Below are positions 1-12,048 of a stretch of 64,000 bases of DNA, one piece after another. A program made the position numbers and the translations under genes. Each line of letters opens with the position of its first letter. Position 1 is the stretch's first letter. The notes beneath the pieces were generated by a model. That model was not told the origin of the DNA. It did no database searches and saw nothing but the letters and a program-made list of their open reading frames with translations. The stretch is from Candidatus Omnitrophota bacterium (GTDB taxonomy: Bacteria; Hinthialibacterota; Hinthialibacteria; Hinthialibacterales; Hinthialibacteraceae), in assembly GCA_013177805.1 (NCBI GenBank), contig JABLXU010000032.1:1-64000 (forward strand). Direction: 5' to 3'.

Positions 1-56
1 ATGCGGAGCGCCTCGCGGGCCTGGCGGTTCAGTTTGCGGCCGTCCAGTTTTATCAT
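1..56 (-). CDS. IS630-like transposase, N-terminal end only (cut by window edge)
   Basis: A reading frame starts at an ATG on the minus strand (54-56), preceded by GGGAGA about 10 bases upstream, and runs off the left edge. The 18 visible residues begin MIKLDGRKLN and continue with a QAREALR segment, which resembles the N-terminus of IS630-type DDE transposases. Catalytic residues lie outside the window, so the family call rests on this short match. It lies immediately downstream of, and on the same strand as, the secreted-protein gene ending at 84. Confidence 0.45.
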   Translation of the reverse strand, partial: MIKLDGRKLNRQAREALR

Positions 57-83
57 GCGCTTACATTCTCCCAGGAAGTTTTT

Positions 84-2351
84 TTATAGTATAGCGCATG
101 TCGTGATATTTTTGAAGGTCTCAATAACCGCGGTACCATCACCCCAATGGGCAGAGAGAATGATAATAGAATCAGTAAAAGTAGTATTTGGCTGATTGGG
201 ATTTATTTCAGTAAAAGAAACTATGGGAGGATTTGTGACCGAAGTCTTGAAATCAGTACTTATGTATGTATTCCGATTCGATTGTTTGCTCCCATCATTT
301 ATTGCTCCAAAAATTGAATTAAGATCATTTGATGAGCCAGATAAATATTGGTAAGGAATTTTATGAGAAGGGTTCCCATCAAAGTCATAAGGTTCCGGTG
401 GATTCAAACAATTCGTAACTGGTGTAATATACGGTGTATTCGCCATAGCAAAATATTCAATCTTCAATTTTCTCCACACTTCCATGGTGGGGGAGTTCAT
501 GGCTGAACCGCTCACGCTTGCTTCGACTACATAATTGTTACCCCCATATTTGTTGTTAGCCGTGAATACCGTCTGCGCCTGGCCCGAAGCATTGGTCTGC
601 GCTGATGCTACAGATAAACTATAGCTGTCATTGTAATTATCCCCTCCCAAAGATCCATTCGGATCAATTGTCAAATAATTGGCAGGGTCATCTACATCAA
701 TAACCCGGAAATTCACGGTGACGCCCGCCACAGGAGGATTGATCGTGGCCGTGACGGTTCTTTGCCTGGGAGCATACAATTTTCCATCCGAAGGATTTAT
801 CGTTACATTTTGCACAACCGCATAGGTTATTTCCATTTTCCAACGTAACGCTGTATTGGAATATTCCTTACTATAATAATTTATGTATCCGCCTGGAGTG
901 TTCTCGAGCAGAATCAAAAAGCCTTTACCCGTAATGTCCGACAGGCCTGATGGATAACGGGCCTTAAAGGGTGCGGTTAAATCAATTTCATGCGTGCCTG
1001 TCAATCCCGCGGGAATGGTTGTCAACGCGGAGTTCGCGGTTGTATAATCTCCGCCCGCCGTGTTCCAGCTAATTCCACAATCCCGTTCAAACCAATTTAC
1101 ACACGCTTCCCACCATGTAGAGGTGATATTGCAGACTCTAAACTGCGCACTGCTTGTCGTAGTATTTGTGGCCGAATAAATATTTAATTTAGCACTGATA
1201 ATTTCACGGCTGGCGCCCAATGAGGATACATCGCATGTGAAAACTGCCCGATAAGGCTGTCCTGAATAAAAATAAATATTCGATGAACCGCCAAATTTTG
1301 CATAACTATTCCCCAATAAATATGAATCCATGGTGGCCACATTGAAGGATCCAAATAATAGGCTAGGGTCTATTACAACGTCTCCATCGGGAGCTTCGGC
1401 GAGACTGCTCAATTGCGCGGACATCTCCGCAATTCCTGATTGACCTTCCTTCAAATACCAAGTTTGTTCGGAAAGGATCAATGAGTCGAGTGAAAGAGGA
1501 TCGCCTTGATCATCCAATACACAGGTTTCTACAAGACGCAGCTTATGTATAGTTTTACCGCTTTTCTTGAATTCCAATGGTTGCTGGTTCAGGTTAAGTT
1601 TCTCCGCATACAGATCAACCTCTTGTTCACCTTGATGGATTTGGCTCGTGATTAAGATACTAGGTATCTCGAAACGTGCGGTCAGAAAATCATTCTGATC
1701 AAGATACCCTGCAACGATATCCGCCCGTAGTTTCCGCATAAATTCCTTTTTAATCAACACATCTACTTTGAGGATATCATGGATATATCGTACGGATATG
1801 TCAACGTCATCAAAAACGTCACTCCAGCGGATCGTGTCTCCCAACACGCTGATTTGACTAAAATCGGGATGACCCTGTACAAAAGGGCGATACTGTTTTC
1901 CCCTGCCTATTCCCAGAGACTGAAAACGGTACGTAAAGGTATCTCCTTCATGATGGGCTTGAAATGTGCCATCCTGTTTCACCTTCAATTGCCAAATTCC
2001 AGTCAGGACCTCATAATCCCAGTCAGGATCATTTGAAGAAACAAAATGGGTATTCACTTCGGAGAATCCACCCATATTATTTCGATAAAATTTTGGATAC
2101 GAGTACAAAACCACATGACCAGGACTTGTTGTTTCGAGATATTCGTGTATTGGACCGATAAGTTCTGATGGATTAGGGTATTCAATCCACCCCTCGGGAG
2201 GCCATGGCGCAGGGATAAAAGATTCGGCCACTACATGATCACCATCATCGGGTGTTCCACAAAAAAAAGGATTTCCATCCTGACCAAACGAAAACAATGA
2301 ACTAATCATGACGACTGAGCAATACATGAAGAATGAAGCAATAGTCCTCAT
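84..2351 (-). CDS. Secreted DNRLRE-type beta-sandwich protein
   Basis: Predicted exported surface or extracellular protein of about 755 residues. The start at 2351 is chosen because GGAGG lies 6 bases upstream, between it and an earlier in-frame ATG. The N-terminus is a signal peptide: MRT followed by a hydrophobic stretch ending near FSFGQ. The middle (about residues 335-520) looks like a DNRLRE carbohydrate-binding-like domain, with the SAKLNIY strand and the repeated aromatic and Asn pattern. An Ig/invasin-like segment of TVTATINPP type follows. No catalytic motif is visible. The gene is clearly AT-richer than nrdJ next door. The last residues may be encoded by the end of the adjacent IS-like element, so the C-terminus could be truncated. 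Confidence 0.6.
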   Translation of the reverse strand: MRTIASFFMYCSVVMISSLFSFGQDGNPFFCGTPDDGDHVVAESFIPAPWPPEGWIEYPNPSELIGPIHEYLETTSPGHVVLYSYPKFYRNNMGGFSEVNTHFVSSNDPDWDYEVLTGIWQLKVKQDGTFQAHHEGDTFTYRFQSLGIGRGKQYRPFVQGHPDFSQISVLGDTIRWSDVFDDVDISVRYIHDILKVDVLIKKEFMRKLRADIVAGYLDQNDFLTARFEIPSILITSQIHQGEQEVDLYAEKLNLNQQPLEFKKSGKTIHKLRLVETCVLDDQGDPLSLDSLILSEQTWYLKEGQSGIAEMSAQLSSLAEAPDGDVVIDPSLLFGSFNVATMDSYLLGNSYAKFGGSSNIYFYSGQPYRAVFTCDVSSLGASREIISAKLNIYSATNTTTSSAQFRVCNITSTWWEACVNWFERDCGISWNTAGGDYTTANSALTTIPAGLTGTHEIDLTAPFKARYPSGLSDITGKGFLILLENTPGGYINYYSKEYSNTALRWKMEITYAVVQNVTINPSDGKLYAPRQRTVTATINPPVAGVTVNFRVIDVDDPANYLTIDPNGSLGGDNYNDSYSLSVASAQTNASGQAQTVFTANNKYGGNNYVVEASVSGSAMNSPTMEVWRKLKIEYFAMANTPYITPVTNCLNPPEPYDFDGNPSHKIPYQYLSGSSNDLNSIFGAINDGSKQSNRNTYISTDFKTSVTNPPIVSFTEINPNQPNTTFTDSIIILSAHWGDGTAVIETFKNITTCAIL

Positions 2352-2619
2352 TTTATTCCTCCGCATTCAATTATATTGCAAACACTGTTCACACAATAAT
2401 TATACAACAACATATAACACGTGTCAACATAAAAATAAAACTAATTCATACATAATACACGCAATTGGCTTAAATTGCGGCTCAATGGGAGGAAAAGTGA
2501 ATTATAGAGTGGGTAATAACGCAGCATCTAAACCATGCGGGCTCCTTATGTTACAGAGAGACGAAGAGAGGGGGCATCGAAATCGGATTTTAATTGTCTG
2601 GATGAAACTACTTCCCCCC

Positions 2620-5418
<2,799 letters not shown>

Positions 5419-5502
5419 GGCCAAAGCTCCTTATCATCAAATATAGTATAGCCTCATTTCGTGCTGTTGATTACTACCGGTTGAGGGGAATGACATCATA
5501 AT

Positions 5503-5519
5503 ACCCAATATGTAGTGGT
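5503..5519 (-). promoter_or_regulatory. NrdR-box-like operator upstream of nrdJ
   Basis: On the minus strand the core reads CTACATATTG, one mismatch from the NrdR core CwAtATaTwG, and it lies about 85 bases before the nrdJ start. NrdR represses nrd genes in most bacteria. A convincing second box at helical spacing was not found, so this is a candidate only. The rest of the 5425-5832 gap shows nothing else except the terminator at 5767. Confidence 0.35.
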
Positions 5520-5766
5520 GTCAAGCGGTTTTTTAAAGCAAATGAGCCTGCCCGGAAATCAGATTGATTGAAGGCTCTGAATTTGAAGAAGTTGGGGAGG
5601 AAAAAAAATTTTGAAGGGAACGGGAAGAACCAGAATGGGGATTGTCTGATCCACCCAGAGGAAGAGGAAATCGCGAAATTCGGGTGCGTTCCGCAAGGTT
5701 CCAACGGGGTGATAATGGCTATCCTCCCCCCGTCTTTCTCCCAAGGGATGAGGGAGGAACAGAACA

Positions 5767-5792
5767 AGGCCCCGAAGGAGAGTCCGGGGCCT
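5767..5792 (-). terminator. Terminator hairpin after the coiled-coil membrane protein gene
   Basis: An 8-bp perfect GC-rich stem (AGGCCCCG / CGGGGCCT) with a 10-base loop lies 40 bases beyond the stop of the minus-strand gene at 5833. On that strand it is followed by TTGTT, a short U-rich tail. Confidence 0.55.
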
Positions 5793-5832
5793 GGTGTTAT
5801 TGAATCCAACTCATGTGGCAGGAGAGTGGGGA

Positions 5833-6762
5833 TTATTGCTCGGGTGTTTTGCTCAGGACCTTTTGGATTTGTCCCAGTTGGATCTGAATTTGATACAATG
5901 CCTCGTTAATGGCCAGCGAGAGGCTGGATTGCATCTGTTGCAGTTCCCCTGCCGATACTCCTGCCGCGGGTGGTTGAGTTGTGCTCAACCGCGCCTGTAA
6001 ATCGGCCAAGGTATGGCCTTGCGCGTCGAGTTTTTCCACGATGGAGGATCCCAGGAAAGCAAACTGGGAAGTGTTTTCGTTTTGTTTCTCCAAAAGTTGG
6101 CTGGTGGCAGCCTTAAATTGCTCAAACAGCCTAGCGATTTCTTGCAGCTGGCCGGTGATCTCTTCCGACGCAATGGTTGCCGGAGCCGCTGATTTTTGCT
6201 GCAAAGCTTCCAGGGCAGATTGGGTGGAATCGATCTTGGTGCTCAGCACAGCCAAACTTTCCTGGATGGGAGAGGTCAACGACTCGGCTTTGGAATGAAT
6301 TTCCTGCGTGAGTTGATCGATTTTCCCATCGGTCTGCTGACTGGCGGCCTGGATCGTTTTTTGCAATTCGGGAAGGAGGGTTTCGTTGGGATTCGCCTTG
6401 GTTTGCTGACTGATCTCCTGAATCGCGGCCTTCAGATCTGATACCTGACTCAAGACCTCTTGCTTCGTATTCTGAATTTCCTGGTATCCGGCGTACCCCA
6501 GAGCGGCCACGGCGGCGAGCACCAGGACAAAGCCGAGGCTTATCCAACCCAGGAATGGGCTAACGGCCGCGGATGTGTTCGAACGGAGAACGGCAGGTTC
6601 CCGGCTGGTCTGATTTTTGTGAGGGGCGGATTGCGCTGTTTCCTCAATGGGGGAGGAAACCTCTTCCATGGATTCATCCGAAGCGGTTTCCGGGCTGGTG
6701 GGTTTTGGAACGTGAGGAGATCCGGCAGGGTGTCTGCGTTCGTTTTTACGGCGACGGCTCAT
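5833..6762 (-). CDS. Single-span membrane protein with long coiled coil
   Basis: Unknown function. The 309-residue start at 6762 is preceded by GGAGG with good spacing. A basic, low-complexity N-terminus (SRRRKNERR, then Pro/Ser/Glu-rich, about residues 1-75) would be cytoplasmic. One transmembrane helix follows (about residues 77-98, ISLGFVLVLAAVAALGYAGY). The rest is a Gln/Glu/Lys/Ser-rich coiled coil to about residue 270 with repeated QT, IQE and LQK heptads. The layout resembles chromosome-partition-like or apolipophorin-like spacer proteins, but no family was recognised. No neighbours share its operon. Confidence 0.6.
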   Translation of the reverse strand: MSRRRKNERRHPAGSPHVPKPTSPETASDESMEEVSSPIEETAQSAPHKNQTSREPAVLRSNTSAAVSPFLGWISLGFVLVLAAVAALGYAGYQEIQNTKQEVLSQVSDLKAAIQEISQQTKANPNETLLPELQKTIQAASQQTDGKIDQLTQEIHSKAESLTSPIQESLAVLSTKIDSTQSALEALQQKSAAPATIASEEITGQLQEIARLFEQFKAATSQLLEKQNENTSQFAFLGSSIVEKLDAQGHTLADLQARLSTTQPPAAGVSAGELQQMQSSLSLAINEALYQIQIQLGQIQKVLSKTPEQ

Positions 6763-7036
6763 GAGAAATGTACCTCCGTAAGAAAAAGGTGATGGTTTCT
6801 GACTCAGGGTCAGAATAGAATGACTAAGGTTCGAAAGGTGCACTATAGCAGGGAGTACCCCTTTCCTTAAACCCATATGGAATCCGTATGGCTAAGGCGG
6901 TCGAGAATCAGAAGGGAAAAAGCGCGGGATAACGGGCGGTTCCAGGGGAAGCCTCCCGGGAATCGGTGTTGTATCCTAATTCAGAAGCCGTAGACGCTTC
7001 GAATGAATTTGCTGTCAGAAAGGAAGGTTGGGGGAC

Positions 7037-8224
7037 ATGCCGGACGCGATGGAGTGGCGGGAGGCTATTTCCCATTTGCCTGGACTTTATATACGGGATC
7101 AGCATCCAGAAGGTTCCGGAATCGCGGTTAGCGTTGAAAAACGGGGCGATGAGCAGTGGGTGGTCCATGCCCTGCAAGAGAGCCAGGGCCGCATAAAAAT
7201 CACGGAGTCACCGCCTCTGCCGGCTGCCGAGGTGTACCGGGCCATTCAAAAATTCTATACGAAAGCCGGATACACACCCGTATTGGCGGACGACGAATTG
7301 GTAATCCTGGGTTTGCCGCGTTGGGAAGAGATTTATCAACAATTCTTATCCCGTCGTTTACCGGGGATCTGGCTGGGCGCGCCCCGCGAGGAACGGGAAT
7401 CCGGGCAGGAGTGGCTGTGCCATTATTCGGTTGTTAGAAATCCCAAGGGAACTTACACCCTGTACTCGTGCGCGATCACGGACGCGGATGATCCTTTGGC
7501 CGAACCGGAAATCGACAAAGCCGGCGACTTCAATTTATCCGATTTGCTGGATGAATTGCGGATTCTGGGATTCAAGAAAGCGGATTACGCGTCATTGCTA
7601 GACCTGGATGCTCTTTCAGTGGCCGAAGTGGCGCCCTGGATGCCGGGGAAACTGCTTCCGGCCGATATATCGCCGGAGAAATCCCGGATCGTCTCTATTT
7701 GCCGGGATTCGCGGGATTTCTGGAAGGTATTCGTAGCAGAGAAAAGCCAAGAAACCCGCGTATCAATCACGGAAATCGCGAACCTGGACGCCCGGCAGAT
7801 TTATAAGAAGGTTCATGAGTTGTTAGGCATTGGAGTACCGCCGGAGCTCCGGACCGCCTTGCGCCTTCCGCCGCTGGAAAAACTCTATGCCGAATCACTA
7901 GAAAAAAAATTGAAAGGACATTGGGTAGGGAGTGTACTGGGGAAAGACGAGAGCGGGAAGCCGCAGGAGCGGTTCGTGTCCTTGATCGGCGCAGGGGAGG
8001 ATAGGTGGGAAATCCATTACGTGAAATCCGAGGAGTTGATCTCAGGCAACCGGAAATTTCCCGTGCACCGGGCGGAGCCGTTCGCGGCGGATGATGTGTT
8101 GGATGCGTTGGAAAAATTGGATCCGGTATTGGATCCCTTGGATTTACAGATGCGCATGAGCGAAAGCAAGTTTCCCGAAATCATCCGCTTGGCCAAGCGG
8201 TTCATGGAGAAGATGGAGGAGTGA
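7037..8224 (+). CDS. Uncharacterised soluble protein
   Basis: I do not recognise this 395-residue protein. The ATG at 7037 has AGGAAGG 9 bases upstream; a TTG at 7028 lies too close to that site. The protein has no signal peptide or membrane segment. It seems to contain two related halves. Each has a PGIWLG or KGHWVG strand followed by a helix-rich segment with LPRWEEIYQQF or LPPLEKLYAESL. This suggests an internal duplication of about 180-200 residues. It stands alone upstream of the ylxM-ffh operon, separated by 451 bases. Confidence 0.6.
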   Translation: MPDAMEWREAISHLPGLYIRDQHPEGSGIAVSVEKRGDEQWVVHALQESQGRIKITESPPLPAAEVYRAIQKFYTKAGYTPVLADDELVILGLPRWEEIYQQFLSRRLPGIWLGAPREERESGQEWLCHYSVVRNPKGTYTLYSCAITDADDPLAEPEIDKAGDFNLSDLLDELRILGFKKADYASLLDLDALSVAEVAPWMPGKLLPADISPEKSRIVSICRDSRDFWKVFVAEKSQETRVSITEIANLDARQIYKKVHELLGIGVPPELRTALRLPPLEKLYAESLEKKLKGHWVGSVLGKDESGKPQERFVSLIGAGEDRWEIHYVKSEELISGNRKFPVHRAEPFAADDVLDALEKLDPVLDPLDLQMRMSESKFPEIIRLAKRFMEKMEE

Positions 8225-8310
8225 AACCGGAATCCAGAACCTGGCCTCTAAGGGGGGACCCAGGCAGGGAAAACAAAAAAACGCGGACTTGAATTCACTG
8301 ACTCCAGGCA

Positions 8311-8339
8311 AAAAAAAATGCCCCCTGGGATGAGGCATT
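8311..8339 (-). terminator. Terminator-like hairpin facing left, with no matching gene
   Basis: The stem AATGCC / GGCATT encloses an 11-base loop that can itself pair CCC with GGG. On the minus strand it runs into about nine Ts. It lies between two plus-strand genes, so it would end a leftward transcript that starts in 8340-8675. A second hairpin (8-bp TTCCACGG / CCGTGGAA, 8399-8425) lies inside that stretch. No known RNA family was recognised. Confidence 0.4.
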
Positions 8340-8582
8340 AAAGAGAAGAAGAGTAGGATGTGAAAAGTGGTGGTTGTGGTAGGGAGTTGATCCTTCCTTT
8401 CCACGGTTCCTACCAGCCCGTGGAACTCTTGAATCAACCATTGTTCGTTAAGGAAGACACCTTCTTTCAAGAAAAGAGCTCAAAGTTCAAGAAAAAATTG
8501 GAGAGGAAGATGATTAAGTGGCAGGGTTGTCCAGAGTACCGTTTTCAGAACGAAAATACAAACTTTCTGAGATTCATACTCC

Positions 8583-8610
8583 TTGACGGGCAGGGATTGT
8601 GAAATACGAT
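8583..8610 (+). promoter_or_regulatory. Sigma70-type promoter of the ylxM-ffh-rpsP operon
   Basis: TTGACG (8583-8588), a 16-base spacer and TACGAT (8605-8610) form a good -35/-10 pair about 65 bases before the ylxM start. It is the best such pair seen in the 8225-8675 gap. Confidence 0.5.
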
Positions 8611-8675
8611 GAAGTCAAGTATTCTATCTTTACAGGCAGTCTACATTTCCAGGTTAACGTGTTGAGAAGGTTCCG

Positions 8676-9074
8676 ATGGAGACCTTGGAAGACAAACAAC
8701 GGATGGGCGCCTTGTTGGATGTATATGGCGGGTTGTTGACTGAAAGACAACGGGATTTCCTGGATTTGTATTACAACGAGGATTTGTCGTATGGGGAAAT
8801 CGCGGAAGCCGAGTCGATTTCCCGTCAGGCGGTTCATGACACGATCCAGCATGGCAAAAAAGCCTTGTTGCATTTCGAGGAACATTTAGGATTACTGGCC
8901 CGGAACCAGAACACAGGGGCCGCGGAGCCTGCCCAGTCCGATTCATTTGACATGGCAAAGTTCCGGGAAGAAGTTCAATCCCTTTCCGCGATGGTGAATG
9001 AAGACATCATCTATGACACGGAGCCGTTGCGCCGGAAGGTGAAAACCCTGCGGAAACTGGCCGGGTTGGAATAG
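8676..9074 (+). CDS. ylxM: YlxM-type helix-turn-helix protein of the SRP operon
   Basis: UPF0122/YlxM family, 132 residues, somewhat long for the family (about 105-115). Residues about 10-75 form a sigma70 region-4-like HTH: LTERQRDFLDLYYNEDLSY, then GEIAEAESISRQAVHDTIQ. In other bacteria this small protein precedes ffh and is linked to the signal recognition particle. Here too it is the first gene before ffh. The acidic C-terminal tail has no recognised motif. AGAAGG lies upstream of the ATG. Confidence 0.85.
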   Translation: METLEDKQRMGALLDVYGGLLTERQRDFLDLYYNEDLSYGEIAEAESISRQAVHDTIQHGKKALLHFEEHLGLLARNQNTGAAEPAQSDSFDMAKFREEVQSLSAMVNEDIIYDTEPLRRKVKTLRKLAGLE

Positions 9075-9205
9075 ATGGAATGAAGAGACGTTTCGAAAAG
9101 GCGGATTGTTTTGTTCGCTTGGATGACGCAATAAGGAATCGTTATCCGGATCGATCCGATTTTTTGATTTGAGGCTGAGAAGAAGGCGCCGAGGAGCAAA
9201 AACTC

Positions 9206-10582
9206 ATGTTTGAAAACTTGACTGGCCGTTTTCAGGCGATTTTCAGCCGTTTGACTGGCAAGAGCCGGCTCGACGAAAAATCCATCCGGGAAGCTTTGCG
9301 CGAAGTGCGTTTGGCGTTTCTGGAAGCGGATGTCAATATCAAAGCGACCAAGGAATTCTGCCAGAAGGTAGAAGACCGGGCGCTTGGCGCGGAAATTCTC
9401 AAGGGGCTGAATCCCGCCCAGCAGGTCATCAAAATCGTGCACGAAGCGATGATTGAATTGCTGGGGGGAAAAGAAGGGCAGTTGGATTTGCCCCCAGGCG
9501 AAGCGCGCATCATGTTAGTAGGATTACAAGGTTCCGGCAAAACCACTACCGCGGCCAAGCTGGCCAAGAAACTGATTGCCCAGGGACGCAAGCCATTGCT
9601 TTGCGCGGGTGATATTTACCGCCCGGCGGCTATCAAACAGCTGGAAGTCGTAGGCGAAAAAGCCGGCGTTCCTGTATTCCAGATGGGGACCGACGTGGAT
9701 CCCGTGGAGATCGCCCGGCAAGGATCGAAAAAGGCCTACAAGGAAGGGCTGGACACAATCATCCTGGATACGGCGGGCCGATTGCATATCGATGATGAAA
9801 TGATGGCCGAAGTCCAGCGGATCAAGCAGAGTTGGAAGCCTACGCATATCATCCTGGTAGTGGACTCCATGGTGGGGCAGGATGCCATCAATCAGGCTCA
9901 GCATTTCCATGAGGGATTGGGGATCACGGGAACCATCCTGACCAAATTGGACAGTGACACGCGGGGTGGTGCGGCCTTGTCTATCCGTTATGTCACAGGC
10001 CGGCCTATCCTTTTTGCCGGCATGGGAGAAAAGCTGGATGACTTGGAGCCTTTTTTCCCGGACCGCATGGCCTCCCGCATTTTAGGGATGGGCGATGTGC
10101 TTACCCTCATCGAGAAGGCGAAGCAGGCCTACAACGAAGAAGAGGCCATGAATCTGCAGAAGAAACTGCTGGATCAGACCTTCACCCTCGATGATTTCTT
10201 AAATCAAATATCGCAAGTCAAAAAAATGGGGGGGATTGGGAATATTCTTACTCTGCTGCCTGGCATGGGTGGAACCGAGGCAGTCAAGAACATCAGTATG
10301 AGTGAAGACGAAATGAAATACGTGGAGGCCATGATCCTTTCCATGACTCCAGAGGAGCGCAGTCTGCCGCATCTGATCAATGGGAGCCGTAAACGGCGGA
10401 TCGCCATGGGCAGCGGGACTACAGTCCAAGACGTGAACCGGTTGTTAAAGCAATTCGTCCAAACCCGCCAGATGATGAGCATGATGGCAGGCGCGGGGAA
10501 GAAAAAGGGCAAGAAGCCGAAGATGTCCAAGAAGTTGATGAAAAAGATGATGAACATGCGCGGCATGTTTCCTGGTGTGTAA
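9206..10582 (+). CDS. ffh: Signal recognition particle protein Ffh (SRP54 GTPase)
   Basis: Binds signal sequences of nascent membrane proteins together with 4.5S RNA and hands ribosomes to FtsY at the membrane. The 458 residues are full length. N domain, residues 1-90. The G domain has the P-loop GLQGSGKTTTAAKLA near 105, DTAGR near 190, and TKLDSDTRGGAALS near 248. The Met-rich M domain (about 300-458) includes the LPHLINGSRKRRIA signature and a lysine-rich tail with MMKK repeats. GAGGAG precedes the ATG. The 4.5S RNA gene was not found in the window. Confidence 0.97.
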   Translation: MFENLTGRFQAIFSRLTGKSRLDEKSIREALREVRLAFLEADVNIKATKEFCQKVEDRALGAEILKGLNPAQQVIKIVHEAMIELLGGKEGQLDLPPGEARIMLVGLQGSGKTTTAAKLAKKLIAQGRKPLLCAGDIYRPAAIKQLEVVGEKAGVPVFQMGTDVDPVEIARQGSKKAYKEGLDTIILDTAGRLHIDDEMMAEVQRIKQSWKPTHIILVVDSMVGQDAINQAQHFHEGLGITGTILTKLDSDTRGGAALSIRYVTGRPILFAGMGEKLDDLEPFFPDRMASRILGMGDVLTLIEKAKQAYNEEEAMNLQKKLLDQTFTLDDFLNQISQVKKMGGIGNILTLLPGMGGTEAVKNISMSEDEMKYVEAMILSMTPEERSLPHLINGSRKRRIAMGSGTTVQDVNRLLKQFVQTRQMMSMMAGAGKKKGKKPKMSKKLMKKMMNMRGMFPGV

Positions 10583-10645
10583 TTCAATTTCAAGAATCGA
10601 AGGCAAGTTATCTATCATAAGTTATCTAAATCAAGGAGGTTATGC

Positions 10646-11035
10646 ATGTCTGTAAAAATCCGCTTGAAAAGAATGGGAAAGCGTAATTTGCCTTTTTACC
10701 GGCTGGTGGTGATGGATTCCCGTTGGCGGCGGGATGGAAAGGCGATCGCGAATATTGGATGGTACGATCCAGTAAAAAAGCCTGCCCAGATGTCGTTTCA
10801 GGAAGCAGAAATTTACAAGTGGCTGGAAAAGGGCGCGCAATTAAGTGAAACCGCCCGTTCCTTACTAAAGAAACAAGGGATTCTCGATCGTTTCCGGTCC
10901 GGTGAATATAAGGAAATTCTTGCGCGGCAGACGGAATCTTCAGTCCGCGCGGCGTCATCCGCCTCGGCGCCGGCTACGCCGGCTCCGCCATCCCCCGGGC
11001 CTTCCGCGGAACCTCTGGAACCTACGGTTTCTTGA
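10646..11035 (+). CDS. rpsP: 30S ribosomal protein S16
   Basis: Binds 16S rRNA early in 30S assembly. Starts MSVKIRLKRMGKRNLPFYR, the family N-terminus, with AAGGAGG upstream. The conserved core ends near residue 85. A tail of about 35 residues rich in Ala, Pro and Ser follows (ASSASAPATPAPPSPGPS), longer than in most S16 proteins; it is probably disordered. Third gene of the ffh operon. Confidence 0.97.
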   Translation: MSVKIRLKRMGKRNLPFYRLVVMDSRWRRDGKAIANIGWYDPVKKPAQMSFQEAEIYKWLEKGAQLSETARSLLKKQGILDRFRSGEYKEILARQTESSVRAASSASAPATPAPPSPGPSAEPLEPTVS

Positions 11036-11155
11036 ACCAAAGGATAAAGGAAAAGATAACCCGGCTGGGAAACGAGCGGGGTGTTGACAGGGCAGCCGGG
11101 CCGAAAAGGTCTGCCGGCCGGTCCGGGGATACCCCGATGAGCCATAGAGAATACC

Positions 11156-11425
11156 ATGGAAAAAAAGAGCGTGAAAGATTTCTTGATTTATCTTAGCAAA
11201 TCGTTGGTCAGTTGTCCGGATGAGGTTTTGGTGACCGAACGGACGTTGGAAGACGGCACGGAAGAATACACAATCAAAGTCAGCCCAAATGATATGGGAC
11301 GGATCATCGGCCGGAATGGCAAGACCGCCCGCGCCCTGCGGCTGTTGGTATCCGCCAAGGCATCGTTGGAAAACAAGCGAACCTTAGTGGAAATCGCCGA
11401 AGAGAAAAAATTAAAAAATAATTAA
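11156..11425 (+). CDS. khpA: KhpA-type KH-domain RNA-binding protein
   Basis: Small RNA-binding protein (89 residues) of the KhpA/YlqC family, often encoded between rpsP and rimM. The KH signature is GRIIGRNGKTARALRLL near residue 50, with the GxxG loop intact. Known family members act with KhpB in RNA control and cell division; that role here is inferred. The start has only a weak ribosome site. Confidence 0.9.
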   Translation: MEKKSVKDFLIYLSKSLVSCPDEVLVTERTLEDGTEEYTIKVSPNDMGRIIGRNGKTARALRLLVSAKASLENKRTLVEIAEEKKLKNN

Positions 11426-11458
11426 CAAACGCAAGCGACCGGAGGCCGGTATCTCCTC

Positions 11459-12007
11459 ATGGGGCTTCGCCGCCGCAACCGAACCATACATAAAGACCGG
11501 GTTTACCTGGGACGTTTGATTAAACCCCACGCTTTAAGCGGGGAGATAAAATTCAATCCGTTCGGGTGTGATCCCGGGATGTTGGAAAATGTCAGTCCCC
11601 TGCGCCTGGAATCGCCAGACCGCGAGGTGGAGGTGGAGTACGTGCGGGGATCGGATAACGCGCCCATTGTCAAGTTCCGGGGCGTGGACAACCGCGAGGA
11701 ATCACAAAAACTCAGCGGGGCGTTGGTGTGGACCTCCGAAGCGGGCCTGCCCGCGCTTGAGGAAGAGAATGCCTATTACGAAGCGGATTTTCTCTTCAGC
11801 CGCGTGGTCACCGTCGCGGGGGTGGAGTTAGGCGAGGTGGTGGAAGTCATCGAGACGGGAGCGAGTGATGTCTTGGTGGTGCGTGGGCCGGGGGGGCGCG
11901 AAAGCCTGTTGCCCGCCAATTTGGAAGTGGTCAAAGAAGTCCGGAGGGCTGAACAAACCATCGTGGTAGACCCGCCTTTGCTGGAGGACGAGCTGCTCCC
12001 CGATTGA
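11459..12007 (+). CDS. rimM: Ribosome maturation factor RimM
   Basis: Assists late maturation of the 16S rRNA 3' domain by binding S19. 182 residues. The N-terminal barrel has YLGRLIKPHALSGEIKF. The C-terminal PRC barrel begins around ENAYYEADFLFSRVV (near residue 100) and includes VLVVRGPGGRESLLPANL. GGAGG lies upstream of the ATG. trmD follows within 45 bases. Confidence 0.95.
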   Translation: MGLRRRNRTIHKDRVYLGRLIKPHALSGEIKFNPFGCDPGMLENVSPLRLESPDREVEVEYVRGSDNAPIVKFRGVDNREESQKLSGALVWTSEAGLPALEEENAYYEADFLFSRVVTVAGVELGEVVEVIETGASDVLVVRGPGGRESLLPANLEVVKEVRRAEQTIVVDPPLLEDELLPD

Positions 12008-12048
12008 CGATCCGAAAGCCGCCGGCCGGTGGTCAGGCGTGGCTCACC

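Noticed and set aside
5425..5832. Cobalamin riboswitch upstream of the B12-dependent reductase
   Set aside because: No B12-box-like segment or suitable multi-stem structure was recognised; only an NrdR-like site was kept.
8144..8470. A 108-codon minus-strand frame before ylxM
   Set aside because: It starts at TTG without clear support, overlaps the end of another gene and contains the terminator-like T run.
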